The position numbers were made by a program, and so were the translations under genes. This document shows, piece by piece, positions 17,908 through 26,593 of a stretch of 64,000 nt of DNA (its first letter is position 1; every line of letters starts with the position of its first letter). The stretch covers positions 3,410,001-3,474,000 of the forward strand of contig NZ_LT906483.1 in NCBI RefSeq assembly GCF_900187065.1, read 5' to 3'. This DNA is from Mycolicibacterium thermoresistibile. Lineage in GTDB: Bacteria > Actinomycetota > Actinomycetes > Mycobacteriales > Mycobacteriaceae. Below the pieces are notes generated by a model. It saw nothing but the letters and a program-made list of their open reading frames with translations, was not told the DNA's origin and ran no database searches.

Positions 17908-19118
17908 TACAGCGCCACCGACTTGATCTTGAGGTCGATGATCGCGTCCTCGTCGTAGCCGAGTTCGGCGAGCAGTTCGTCGGTGTGCTCACCGTGTCCG
18001 GGCGCGCACCGTAGCGACAGCGGTGTCTCGTCGAACTGCACCGGGCTGGCCGCCAGCGCGAACTCGTTGCCGTGCGCGTCGGTGGTACGAGGCAGATACC
18101 CGTTGGCGATCACCTGCGGATCGTCGTGGATCTCGCGGGCGGTCCGCATGACGTCCCACACGCCGTCGAAGCCCTCGAACGCCTTCTCCCAATGCGGAAG
18201 ATCCTGGGACGCGAACGTCTTGCGCAACTCGGCGATGCAGGCGACACGATTCTCGAAACGCACTGCCGCGTTGGCGAAGCGCTCGTCGTCGATCAGGTCG
18301 GTGCGTCCGAGCCGCGTGCAGAAATCGGCCCAGAACCGGTCGGCCTGCAGCAGCACGAACGCGATGTGCCGGCCGTCGCGGGTCTGATACATACTCGCCA
18401 CCGGGTTCGGCATCTCGGGCAGGTTGAACTTCGGGATGTCCGCGCCGATGACGCCGGCGCCCACCACATCCGGGCCCAGCTGCCAGATCGCCGCTCCCAA
18501 CAGCGACACGTCCACCACCGACGGCTTGCCGGTGCGTTCCCGCTTGAACAAGGCGCCCGCGATGCCGGCGGCGATCGTCAACCCGCCGTAGACATCACCG
18601 AAGGCCGGCCGCTGGATGGGCGGATACGAGCCGTCACCCGCGGCGTAGGCCTCCCCGATACCGCCGCGTGCCCAGTACGCGGCGAGGTCGAACCCACCCT
18701 GCGTCGCGAGATCGCCCTTGGTGCCGTACCCGTGGCCGCGCGCGTAGATGATCTTCGGGTTGCGGGCCCGCACCTGCTCGACGTCGATGCCCATCCGCTG
18801 CCGCGAGTCCGGCAGCAGGTTGGTCAGGAACACGTCGGCGGTCTCGACGAGCTTCATCAACACCTCGAGGCCCTCCGGGGTTGAGGTGTCCAGCCCGATG
18901 CTGCGTTTGCCCCGGTTGGGCTGCTCGATGAAATGGTTCACCCCGCCGGCCCCTGCGACGATTCCGGAACTCACCAGACCGCGCTGGGGATCTCCGGTCT
19001 CGGGATGCTCGACCTTGATGACGTCGGCGCCCCAGTCCGCCAGCACCGCACCGGCCGCAGGCACGAAAGTCCAGGCGGCGACCTCGATTACCCGAACTCC
19101 TTTGAGAATGTCAGTCAC
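17907..19118 (-). CDS. CaiB/BaiF family CoA-transferase
   Basis: A 403-residue type III CoA-transferase of normal single-domain length. It has VRVIEVAAWTFVPAAGAVLADWGADV at the N-terminus in family form, the NRGKRSI region near residue 70 and VDVSLLGAAIW near residue 205. The last Asp of the usual VDVSLLDA motif is Gly here, a variant to check. It probably puts CoA on an organic acid. The GTG start overlaps the aldehyde dehydrogenase stop by 4 bp. Confidence 0.88.
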   Translation of the reverse strand: MTDILKGVRVIEVAAWTFVPAAGAVLADWGADVIKVEHPETGDPQRGLVSSGIVAGAGGVNHFIEQPNRGKRSIGLDTSTPEGLEVLMKLVETADVFLTNLLPDSRQRMGIDVEQVRARNPKIIYARGHGYGTKGDLATQGGFDLAAYWARGGIGEAYAAGDGSYPPIQRPAFGDVYGGLTIAAGIAGALFKRERTGKPSVVDVSLLGAAIWQLGPDVVGAGVIGADIPKFNLPEMPNPVASMYQTRDGRHIAFVLLQADRFWADFCTRLGRTDLIDDERFANAAVRFENRVACIAELRKTFASQDLPHWEKAFEGFDGVWDVMRTAREIHDDPQVIANGYLPRTTDAHGNEFALAASPVQFDETPLSLRCAPGHGEHTDELLAELGYDEDAIIDLKIKSVAL

Positions 19119-20617
19119 TGGCCAGCCTCCAGGGGATAGGCGATCGTCTTGGTCTCGAGGTACTGTTCGAAACCCTCATGGCCGTTCTGGCGGCCGATAC
19201 CGCTCATCTTGTACCCCCCGAACGGCGCGTCGGCACCGTAGTACAGGCTGTTGTTGATCATCAGCGACCCGGTGCGGATCCGGCGGGCGACGGCCATCGC
19301 GCGATCGTCGGGGCCCATGACCGCGCCGGCCAGGCCGTAGGTCGAGTTGTTCGCCAGCTCGACAGCGGCGTCGTCACCGCCGTTGTACGGCGTGATCGAC
19401 AGCACCGGCCCGAAGATCTCCTCCTGGAAGATCGTGTGGTGCGGTTCGACGTCGGCGACCACCGTCGGCGCCACGAAGTAGCCGCGGTCCAGCCCCTCGG
19501 GCACCCCGCCGCCCACGGTGATCCGGCCCCCTTCGCGCTTGGCGATCTCGATGTAGTTGAGCACCCGGTCGCGCTGTCTGGCCGACACCAGCGGCCCGCA
19601 GAACGTGTTCGGGTCCGCCGGGTCACCGACGGCCAGCGAACCGAACGTCGCACTCGCCACCTCGGCGGCCTGGTCGTAGATCGACCGCGGCACCAGCATG
19701 CGGGTGGCCAGCGCGCACCCCTGACCCGAATGCATCAGCGCGCCAACGCATCCCGGTAGTGCAGCCTCCAGATCCGCGCCCTCGCGCACCAGGTACGCCG
19801 ACTTGCCGCCCAATTCGAGCATGGTGCGCTTCATCGTGTCCGCGCCCAGCCGCTGGATCAGCTTGCCGACCGCCGTCGACCCGGTGAACGACACCATGTC
19901 CACGCGCGGATCGGTGGCCAGCACCTGCGCGATGCTGTTGTCCGACGTCGGCACGATGTTCACCACGCCCGGCGGGATGTCGGTCTTCTCGGCGATGATC
20001 CGGCACCAGCGCAGCGCGCTCCACGGCGTCTCCATCGCGGGCTTGAGCACCACCGAGTTCCCGGTGGCCAGGGCCTGGCCGAGCTTGTTGCTGATGATCT
20101 CGAACGGGAAGTTCCACTGCGTGATCGCCCCGACGACGCCCACCGGCTCCTTGACGACCTTGCGGTGATACGGCGCCCCCATCAGGGCCGCGTCGGGCAG
20201 CGGACGCTCCCAGGCGAACTCCGAGATGTAGTTGGCCGGCCACCGGATCGCGTCGGCCAGCGGCCACTCCAGCTGGGCGATGAACGTCATGCCCACGGTG
20301 GCGCCGACCTCGGCGATCAACTCGGCGCGGATGTCCTCCTTCTCCTCCTGCAGCGCGTCGTGCAGCTGCAGCAGGCAGCGCCGGCGGAACTCGTGGTTGG
20401 TCGACCAGTCGGTGGTGTCGAACGCCCGGCGGGCCGCGGCGATCGCCTGCTCCATGTCGTCGGCGCCGACGTCGGTCGCGGTCCCCAGCACCTCCTCGGT
20501 TGCCGGGTTGATGTTGTCAACCGTCTTCCCTGTCCGCGACTCCCGCAACTCACCGTCGATGTAGAGCCTGGTCTCGGGGTTGAACTGCACGCTGGTGGCG
20601 ACCGGCGAAGCCGTCAT
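19115..20617 (-). CDS. aldehyde dehydrogenase family protein
   Basis: A 500-residue NAD(P)-dependent aldehyde dehydrogenase. The motifs FTGSTAVGK, LELGGKSA (general base Glu) and SGQGCALATR (nucleophile Cys) occur in the usual order, and EEIFGPVLSITPY follows. The ATG at 20615-20617 is preferred over the GTG 6 bp upstream because GAGGGGGAG precedes it at good distance. First gene of the minus-strand operon, divergent from the acyl-CoA dehydrogenase at 20701. It likely makes the acid that the next gene's product activates. Confidence 0.93.
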   Translation of the reverse strand: MTASPVATSVQFNPETRLYIDGELRESRTGKTVDNINPATEEVLGTATDVGADDMEQAIAAARRAFDTTDWSTNHEFRRRCLLQLHDALQEEKEDIRAELIAEVGATVGMTFIAQLEWPLADAIRWPANYISEFAWERPLPDAALMGAPYHRKVVKEPVGVVGAITQWNFPFEIISNKLGQALATGNSVVLKPAMETPWSALRWCRIIAEKTDIPPGVVNIVPTSDNSIAQVLATDPRVDMVSFTGSTAVGKLIQRLGADTMKRTMLELGGKSAYLVREGADLEAALPGCVGALMHSGQGCALATRMLVPRSIYDQAAEVASATFGSLAVGDPADPNTFCGPLVSARQRDRVLNYIEIAKREGGRITVGGGVPEGLDRGYFVAPTVVADVEPHHTIFQEEIFGPVLSITPYNGGDDAAVELANNSTYGLAGAVMGPDDRAMAVARRIRTGSLMINNSLYYGADAPFGGYKMSGIGRQNGHEGFEQYLETKTIAYPLEAGQ

Positions 20618-20700
20618 TGGCACTCCCCCTCGCTGGACTGTCGTCGCGCGCTAGTGTACCTCTTATAGATAATTGTTTAGCTGATTCGGGAGGTGACGCA
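20618..20700. promoter_or_regulatory. divergent promoter region
   Basis: These 83 bp between two divergent operons contain an AT-rich core (TTATAGATAATTGTTTAGC, about 20662-20681) and the ribosome binding site GGGAGGTG of the plus-strand gene. No clean palindrome was found. It must hold promoters for both directions. Confidence 0.4.
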
Positions 20701-21900
20701 GTGCCAGCTGCCGTCGACGGCGCCGTCAAGCGTAGCGATTACGTGTCCGACGTGGCCCAGTTTCGGCAGGATCTCCGGCAGTACCTGCGGCGGCTGGACT
20801 ACGCCGACGTCTGGCGGTCCGCCGCGTCCACCACCGCGGAGGACGGACTCGCCCACGACGCGACCGTGATGGCCAGCCTGTACGCCGACGGCTGGAACCG
20901 CTACGGCTGGCCGGAGGAGGCCGGCGGGCTCGGCGGCACCGAGATTCACCGCGCGGTGCTCTACGAGGAGCTCGGCCAGGCGATGCTGCCGATTCCCGCC
21001 CAGGCCTGGACGCTCGAGGTGATCGCACCGTCGGTGCTGAAGTTCGCACCGCACCTGGCGAGCCGGTTCCTGCCGAACTACCTCAACGGCTCCGAGTGGT
21101 GGGGCCAGGGCTTCTCCGAACCCGAGTCCGGCAGCGACCTGGCCTCGCTGCGCACCCGCGCCACCGTTGACGGCGACGGGTTCGTCGTCAACGGCCAGAA
21201 GATCTGGACCAGCCAGGGCGCCACCGCCAAGCGGCTGCTCGTGCTGGTGCGCACCGGCACCCCGGAGAGCCGCCACCGCGGCCTGTCCATGCTGCTCATC
21301 GACACCGACACCCCCGGCCTCACCGTGCGTCCGATCGCGCTGGCCAGCGGCCGCCGGGAACTGGCCGAGGTGTTCTTCGACGACGTGCGGGTGCCCACGG
21401 ACCGGCTGATCGGCGAGGTCGGCGGCGGGTGGGCCGTGACGATGTTCCTCATGCAGTACGAGCGCGGCATGTACGGCTACGCGGCGCTGAACAAATCGCT
21501 GATGGAGCTGAGCCGGGTGCGCGAGTACATGGTCGAGCGCGCCGTCGGGCAGTCCGCGTGGGAGAAGTTCGCGCGGGTGTACGTCGAGGTCATCACCGCC
21601 CAGGCGCGCGCTGCCAGCAACGTGCGGAGGCTGGCCGCGGGTGAGGCGATCGGCCCCGAGAGCAGCATCGACAAGCTGCTGTTCAGCGAGGCCGAGCGCG
21701 ACGTCAACGACCTGATCATGGACATCGCACGCGACCACATCATGGTCGACCCCCTCGGCGCCGACCCCGCCGAACTCGACACCGTCCGCGCCGAATGGTG
21801 GTACTCACGCGCCGCCACGATCATGGGCGGCACCGCCGAGGTGCAGCGCGGGATCATCGCCGACCACCTGCTCGGACTGCCGAAGGAGAAGCGCGCATGA
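20701..21900 (+). CDS. acyl-CoA dehydrogenase, large partner of a pair
   Basis: A 399-residue FadE-like protein. FAD/substrate motifs include QGFSEPESGSDLAS near residue 140 and IMGGTAEVQRGIIADHLLGL at the end. A GTG start at 20701 with GGGAGGTG 6 nt upstream is preferred to longer readings from 20617, which would overlap the divergent promoter. Its stop overlaps the start of a second, shorter acyl-CoA dehydrogenase by ATGA. In mycobacterial sterol degradation such pairs form alpha2beta2 heterotetramers. Confidence 0.9.
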   Translation: MPAAVDGAVKRSDYVSDVAQFRQDLRQYLRRLDYADVWRSAASTTAEDGLAHDATVMASLYADGWNRYGWPEEAGGLGGTEIHRAVLYEELGQAMLPIPAQAWTLEVIAPSVLKFAPHLASRFLPNYLNGSEWWGQGFSEPESGSDLASLRTRATVDGDGFVVNGQKIWTSQGATAKRLLVLVRTGTPESRHRGLSMLLIDTDTPGLTVRPIALASGRRELAEVFFDDVRVPTDRLIGEVGGGWAVTMFLMQYERGMYGYAALNKSLMELSRVREYMVERAVGQSAWEKFARVYVEVITAQARAASNVRRLAAGEAIGPESSIDKLLFSEAERDVNDLIMDIARDHIMVDPLGADPAELDTVRAEWWYSRAATIMGGTAEVQRGIIADHLLGLPKEKRA

Positions 21901-22880
21901 CGGCCTCGCAAGTCGACGAGTCGTGGCCGATGGTCGAGGAGGCGGTGTTCCGCCTGTTCGACGAGATCGCAGCCAAACAGGATCACGTCGCCATCGATCC
22001 CCTGCTCTCCGAATTGGGTTGGGCCGACATTGAATCCGAGTATCCGGTGGAGGCGTGCGCACTGTTGTTCCGCGCCCAGGGCCGCTCCCTCGCGCTGACC
22101 GACGCACTCGACCGCGTCATGATCGCCGAGATGGCCTCGCTGGTCGAGGAACCCGTCGACTGCGTCGTGCTGCCCGCGCTGGCACAGGCCTCGGTGCCCA
22201 GCTCCAACGAGGGGCAGGTGAAGGGGATCGTGCTCGGCCCGCTGCGCGGGCGGGTGCTGGTCCCGGTGTCCGGTGCGATGGGCACGGTGTCGGCGACGGT
22301 CGTCGACGCCGATCAGCTGCGCGCCACACGCCTAAACACGTTCGACAGCTCCGTCGTCTGGACCCGCGTGGAAGGCGCCACCGACGGTGAGTTGGTCGAC
22401 GCCTCGACCGAGTGGGCCCGCGCGGTCGCGGCGGCCCACCGCGCGCTGGCCACCGAGCTGATCGCGCTCGCCGACCGCGCACTGCAGATCGCCGTCGAAC
22501 ATGTCAGTGTCCGAGTGCAATTCGGCTCACCGATCGGCTCGCTGCAGTCACCGCGCCACCTGCTGGCGGCCGCCGCCGCGAAACTGGAAGGGGCCCGCGC
22601 CCTACTCGACGACTCGTGGCACTACGGCGGGGTGCTGTCCGCTCAGGTCGCAAAGGTCTCGGCCGGACGCGCCCACCGCGCGGTGTCCGACGCCGTGCTG
22701 CAGGTGTGCGGCGCGGTGGGGCTGACCGCCGAACACGACCTGCACCGGTACGTGCGGCGAGGGATGCAGATCGACTCGCTGTGCGGTTCCTACCGACAGC
22801 TGGAATCGCTGCTCGCCGACCGCCTGTCCGCCATCTACGCGCCCGGCCGCGCACTGCCCGCCATCATCAACGTCAACTGA
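21897..22880 (+). CDS. acyl-CoA dehydrogenase, small partner of a pair
   Basis: A 327-residue, degenerate member of the family, shorter than the usual 380-400. It keeps the C-terminal helical domain, including VRVQFGSPIGSLQSPRH near residue 203 and GLTAEHDLHRYVRRGM near residue 278, but lacks the GGTxEIQ ending that contacts FAD across the dimer. This is the pattern of the second subunit in heteromeric FadE complexes. The coupled ATGA overlap with the preceding gene supports obligate pairing. Confidence 0.87.
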   Translation: MTASQVDESWPMVEEAVFRLFDEIAAKQDHVAIDPLLSELGWADIESEYPVEACALLFRAQGRSLALTDALDRVMIAEMASLVEEPVDCVVLPALAQASVPSSNEGQVKGIVLGPLRGRVLVPVSGAMGTVSATVVDADQLRATRLNTFDSSVVWTRVEGATDGELVDASTEWARAVAAAHRALATELIALADRALQIAVEHVSVRVQFGSPIGSLQSPRHLLAAAAAKLEGARALLDDSWHYGGVLSAQVAKVSAGRAHRAVSDAVLQVCGAVGLTAEHDLHRYVRRGMQIDSLCGSYRQLESLLADRLSAIYAPGRALPAIINVN

Positions 22881-22890
22881 GGGAACCCGT

Positions 22891-24033
22891 ATGCGCCGCA
22901 ACATCTTCGAACAGGTCCATGACGACTTCCGCGCCACCGCACGGGAATTCTTCGAGCGTCACTGCGTACCCAACGTGGAGAAGTGGGAGAAGCAAGGCAA
23001 GGTGGACCGCGAAGCCTGGCTCGCCGCGGGTGAGGCCGGGCTGATCGGCTGGGAGTTCGATCCCAAGTACGGCGGGTTGGGAATCAAGGACTTCCGGTTC
23101 AACCAGATCATCTCCGAGGAGATGTTCATGACCGGGTCGGTCGGCATCGGCCTGGGCGTGCAGAACGACATCCTGATGCCGTACCTCAACACGCTGACCA
23201 CCGAGGAGCAGAAGCAACGCTGGCTGCCGAAGTTCATCTCCGGCGAGTACATCGGCTCCATAGCGATGTCCGAGCCCGCCGCAGGTTCCGATCTCGCCGG
23301 CATCAAGACCACCGCCCGCGACGCCGGGGATCACTGGGTGGTCAACGGCCAGAAGACGTTCATCAGCAACGGCCTGCTGTCGAAGCTGGTGCTGACCGCG
23401 GTGAAGACCGATCCGTCCGCGGGCCATCGGGGCATCAGCCTGCTGATGATCGAAGACGGCATGGAGGGCTTCACCCGCGGCCGCAAGCTCGACAAGATCG
23501 GCCAGTACTCGGCTGACACCGCCGAGCTGTTCTTCGAGGACGTCAAGGTGCCCAAGGAGAACCTCGTTGGCGAACTCAACCGCGGGTTCTACCACCTGAT
23601 GCAGAACCTGCCGTTCGAACGGGTCGGGGTCGCCTGCTACGCGCTGCCCGCGGCGCGCCGGGCACTCGAGCTCACCAAGCAGTACTGCCTGGAGCGCACC
23701 GCGTTCGGCCAGCCGATCGGCAAGTTCCAGGTCAACCGGCACTTCATCGCCGAGATGCAGACCAAGCTCGACGCCGCCCAGACCTACCTGGACCAGTGCG
23801 TGCTCGCCGTCAACGAGGGTTCGCTCTCCGCCGCCGACGCCGCCGGCCTAAAGTGGTGGACCTCGGAGGTGCAGTGGGAGATTATCGACCGCTGCCTGCA
23901 GCTGCACGGCGGGTACGGCTACATCAACGAGTACGAGGTGGCGCGGCTGTGGCGTGACTCGCGGGTGCAGCGGCTCTACGCCGGCACCACGGAAATCATG
24001 AAGGACCTCATGGGACGAGCGATGGGTTACTGA
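22891..24033 (+). CDS. acyl-CoA dehydrogenase (long-chain/isovaleryl type)
   Basis: A 380-residue complete acyl-CoA dehydrogenase. AMSEPAAGSDLAGIKT lies near residues 128-143, FISNG near residue 161, RTAFGQPIGKFQ near residue 270 and the C-terminal LYAGTTEIMKDLMGR. The segment QLHGGYGYINEYEVARLWRD fits the long-chain/isovaleryl-CoA group. It is a homodimer/tetramer type enzyme, unlike the preceding pair, and lies 10 bp behind it in the same operon. Confidence 0.92.
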   Translation: MRRNIFEQVHDDFRATAREFFERHCVPNVEKWEKQGKVDREAWLAAGEAGLIGWEFDPKYGGLGIKDFRFNQIISEEMFMTGSVGIGLGVQNDILMPYLNTLTTEEQKQRWLPKFISGEYIGSIAMSEPAAGSDLAGIKTTARDAGDHWVVNGQKTFISNGLLSKLVLTAVKTDPSAGHRGISLLMIEDGMEGFTRGRKLDKIGQYSADTAELFFEDVKVPKENLVGELNRGFYHLMQNLPFERVGVACYALPAARRALELTKQYCLERTAFGQPIGKFQVNRHFIAEMQTKLDAAQTYLDQCVLAVNEGSLSAADAAGLKWWTSEVQWEIIDRCLQLHGGYGYINEYEVARLWRDSRVQRLYAGTTEIMKDLMGRAMGY

Positions 24034-24146
24034 CGATGGGTGGAAATGAGCTTGCTCACCCTCGGCGCGCGTATCGCGGGTGACAACCGACGTTTGGGTT
24101 AACCTGGAAAACAGTTAGTGGATTCTGGAATGGGGTGGAGGACGAC

Positions 24147-24887
24147 ATGGAGGTCACCAGCCTTCGCGAGCCGAAGATGGCGGACCGGGTAGCCACCGTC
24201 CTCCGCCGCATGTTCATCCGCGGGGAGATTCCCGAAGGGACGATGCTGCCCCCGGAGTCGGAACTCATGGAGCGGTTCGGCGTGTCGCGCCCGACGCTGC
24301 GTGAGGCGTTCCGCGTCCTGGAGTCCGAGTCGCTGATCGTCGTGCAGCGCGGCGTGCGCGGCGGTGCCCGGGTCACCCGGCCGCGCCGCGAGACGCTCGC
24401 GCGCTACGCCGGGCTGATCCTCGAGTACGAGGGTGTGACGGTCAAGGACGTCTACGAGGCCAGGGTGGCGCTCGAGGTGCCGATGGTGGTGCAGCTGGCC
24501 AAGGACCGCAACCCCGCGGTCATCGCCGAGCTCGAACGCATCGTCGAGGCCGAGTCGAAGCTGGAGCCAGGCGCCGAGACCGTCTCGCAGCTCACCGACT
24601 TCCACGGCGCGATCGCCCGGCTGTCGGGCAACAAGACGCTGCAGATCGTCACCGACATGCTGCACCACGTCATCGAGAAGGCGAACCGGTCACTGCAGCC
24701 CACCGAGGGCACCCGCGCCGAGCAGGCGGTCAAGAAATCCACCAAGACCCACCGCATGGTGCTGGACTACATCAAGGCCGGAGACGCCGAGAAGGCCGGC
24801 GAGCTCTGGCAGAAGCACCTGCAGAAGGCCGGGGAGTACCTGCTGTCGGGCACCGAGATGTCCACGGTCGTCGACCTTCTCGAATGA
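24147..24887 (+). CDS. FadR/GntR family transcriptional regulator (FCD domain)
   Basis: A 246-residue regulator. The winged helix-turn-helix (PPESELMERFGVSRPTLREAF and following wing) covers about residues 15-80 and the alpha-helical FCD ligand domain about 90-230. Asp/His metal-binding positions may include DFHGAIARLSGN near residue 153. The ATG at 24147 follows GGAGGAC; a GTG at 24135 is the alternative. It lies after three acyl-CoA dehydrogenase genes and before a hotdog protein gene, so control of this operon by an acyl-CoA or acid ligand is likely. Confidence 0.9.
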   Translation: MEVTSLREPKMADRVATVLRRMFIRGEIPEGTMLPPESELMERFGVSRPTLREAFRVLESESLIVVQRGVRGGARVTRPRRETLARYAGLILEYEGVTVKDVYEARVALEVPMVVQLAKDRNPAVIAELERIVEAESKLEPGAETVSQLTDFHGAIARLSGNKTLQIVTDMLHHVIEKANRSLQPTEGTRAEQAVKKSTKTHRMVLDYIKAGDAEKAGELWQKHLQKAGEYLLSGTEMSTVVDLLE

Positions 24888-24900
24888 CCGGGGTTTTCAG

Positions 24901-25731
24901 GTGACCGACCTCGCCGCGGCTGGCGACCTCGAGACGCCCGCCCACCTGCTGCGCCGGTTCGAGATCGACGTGCTGGGCGTGGACATGGACGCCGCAACGG
25001 TGGAGATGTCGATGTCGCTCGCCGGCATGCGTAATCCGTTCACCGGCCATCCGACCGTCGCCCCGCTGGGGCTGCTCGTCGACTCGGCCAACGGCATGTC
25101 CAACCACTACCGGCATCGCGGCAGGGAGTGGACGGTCTCCAGCGAGCTGGCCATCGAGCTGAGCCCGGAGGGGAGTGTGGTGGCGGCGGCCGACGACGCC
25201 CCACCCGTCGTGGCCACGGCCCGCCCGCTCGGCCCCCGTGACAGCGGATCGTCGCTCTCGGTCTGCACGCTGACCTGCGGCGGCGTCGTCATCGGCGGCG
25301 GGACCGTGCGCTCGTACTTCGTCACGCCCGACGAGGTGAACATGGACGAACCCGAGGAGACGCTGGTGCGGACCGAACGCACCACGCTGGCCGAACTGAT
25401 GGCCGTGGAACCGGTTCCGGCGCCCGACGGTGTGTGGCGTCTCCGCCAGAAGGTGGACCCGTTCCTCAACAACGCCGTCGGGATCGTCAACGGTGGAATC
25501 GCCTGCGCCGGGCTGGAATTGGCTGCCTCGGCGGCGGTGAACACCGGCGAGGACCTGATGCGCACCGCGTCGGTGCGGGTGAACTTCCTGCGCCCGTTCT
25601 ACGCCAGCGAGAAGTCCCGCTACGAGGCATCGCCGCTGCGGATCGGCCGGGGCACCGCGGTGGCCGACGCCCAGGCGATCGGCGACGACGGCCGACCCGC
25701 GCTCGTCGCCCGAATCACCGCCTACCGCTAA
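24901..25731 (+). CDS. tandem hotdog-fold acyl-CoA thioesterase family protein
   Basis: A 276-residue protein with two hotdog units, about residues 10-140 and 155-275. The second contains NNAVGIVNGGIACAGLEL near residue 190 and SVRVNFLRPFYA near residue 225, typical of PaaI/thioesterase superfamily proteins. It probably hydrolyses an acyl-CoA to free CoA or acts as a hydratase-like protein. GTG start at 24901, 13 bp after the FadR-type stop. Its end faces a strong hairpin shared with the convergent enoyl-CoA hydratase. Confidence 0.82.
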   Translation: MTDLAAAGDLETPAHLLRRFEIDVLGVDMDAATVEMSMSLAGMRNPFTGHPTVAPLGLLVDSANGMSNHYRHRGREWTVSSELAIELSPEGSVVAAADDAPPVVATARPLGPRDSGSSLSVCTLTCGGVVIGGGTVRSYFVTPDEVNMDEPEETLVRTERTTLAELMAVEPVPAPDGVWRLRQKVDPFLNNAVGIVNGGIACAGLELAASAAVNTGEDLMRTASVRVNFLRPFYASEKSRYEASPLRIGRGTAVADAQAIGDDGRPALVARITAYR

Positions 25732-25738
25732 CGATTCG

Positions 25739-25775
25739 GGTGTAGTTGGTGGCGGTGAGCACCACCAACTACACC
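25739..25775. terminator. bidirectional hairpin terminator
   Basis: A perfect 14-bp stem, GGTGTAGTTGGTGG (25739-25752) and CCACCAACTACACC (25762-25775), with a 9-nt loop. It fills the 50-bp gap between the plus-strand thioesterase stop and the minus-strand enoyl-CoA hydratase stop. No T-run follows on either side, which is usual for actinobacterial I-shaped terminators. Confidence 0.85.
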
Positions 25776-25782
25776 GAAACCG

Positions 25783-26592
25783 CTACTTGTTGGACTTGGC
25801 GCGGAACGCCGCGACGCGCTCCTGGAACTCCGGCGTGGTGAACGAGGTGTACTCCTCGGCCAGCGCGTACTCGAGGATCCCGAGCGCGGCGCGCGACAGG
25901 TGCATGTTCATCGCGACCTTCGTGGCCCGCAGCGCCTGCGGGGGCAGCGCCGCCAACCGCTCCCCGATCGCCAGTGCGTCGTCGAGCACCGCGTCGTCCT
26001 CGGCCACCTTGGTGACGAGGTTGAGCTTCTCGGCCTCCTCCGGGGTGATCCGATCGCCCAGCAGCACATACTGTTTGGCCTTCATCAGCCCGATCAGCAG
26101 CGGCAGCATCGCGGCACCGCCGTCGCCGGCGACCAGGCCCACCGCGACGTGCGGGTCGGCCAGATAGCTGCTCCTGCCCATCACCAGGAAGTCGCTCAGC
26201 AACGCGATCGAGCAGCCCAACCCGACGGCGGGACCGTTGACCGCCGACACCAGCGGCTTGGGGAAGTTGATCACCTCGAGGAAAACCGTTCGGGCCTCGG
26301 TGATCTGGAACTGGCGCGCGACCGGGTCCTCGATCAGCCGGCCGAACATCACCATGTCGCCGCCGGCCGAGAAGGCCTTGCCGACGCCGGTGGTCACGAC
26401 GGCGCGGACGTCCTCGTCGTCGGTGAGCCTGCGCCAGATCGTGGCGAAGGCGTGGTGCACCTCCTCGTTGACCGCGTTGAACGCCTCCGGCCGGTTGATG
26501 CTCACCACGTGCACCGCACCGCGCTTCTCGACGAGCAGCCAGGGGGCGAACTCCTCGTAGCCGGGCAGGGTGGCGATCTCGGAAGTCGTCAT
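25783..26592 (-). CDS. enoyl-CoA hydratase/isomerase family protein lacking the first catalytic Glu
   Basis: A 269-residue crotonase-fold protein. Oxyanion-hole segments are AFSAGGDMVMFG near residue 72 and GPAVGLGCSIALLSD near residue 117. The Glu usual in the second segment (GGGCELA) is Ser here, and the second carboxylate position reads LADPHVAVG with Asp. So an isomerase, hydrolase or decarboxylase role is as likely as hydration. ATG 26590-26592 with AAAGGA upstream. Last gene of the minus operon 28956-25783. Confidence 0.85.
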   Translation of the reverse strand: MTTSEIATLPGYEEFAPWLLVEKRGAVHVVSINRPEAFNAVNEEVHHAFATIWRRLTDDEDVRAVVTTGVGKAFSAGGDMVMFGRLIEDPVARQFQITEARTVFLEVINFPKPLVSAVNGPAVGLGCSIALLSDFLVMGRSSYLADPHVAVGLVAGDGGAAMLPLLIGLMKAKQYVLLGDRITPEEAEKLNLVTKVAEDDAVLDDALAIGERLAALPPQALRATKVAMNMHLSRAALGILEYALAEEYTSFTTPEFQERVAAFRAKSNK

Positions 26593-26593
26593 A

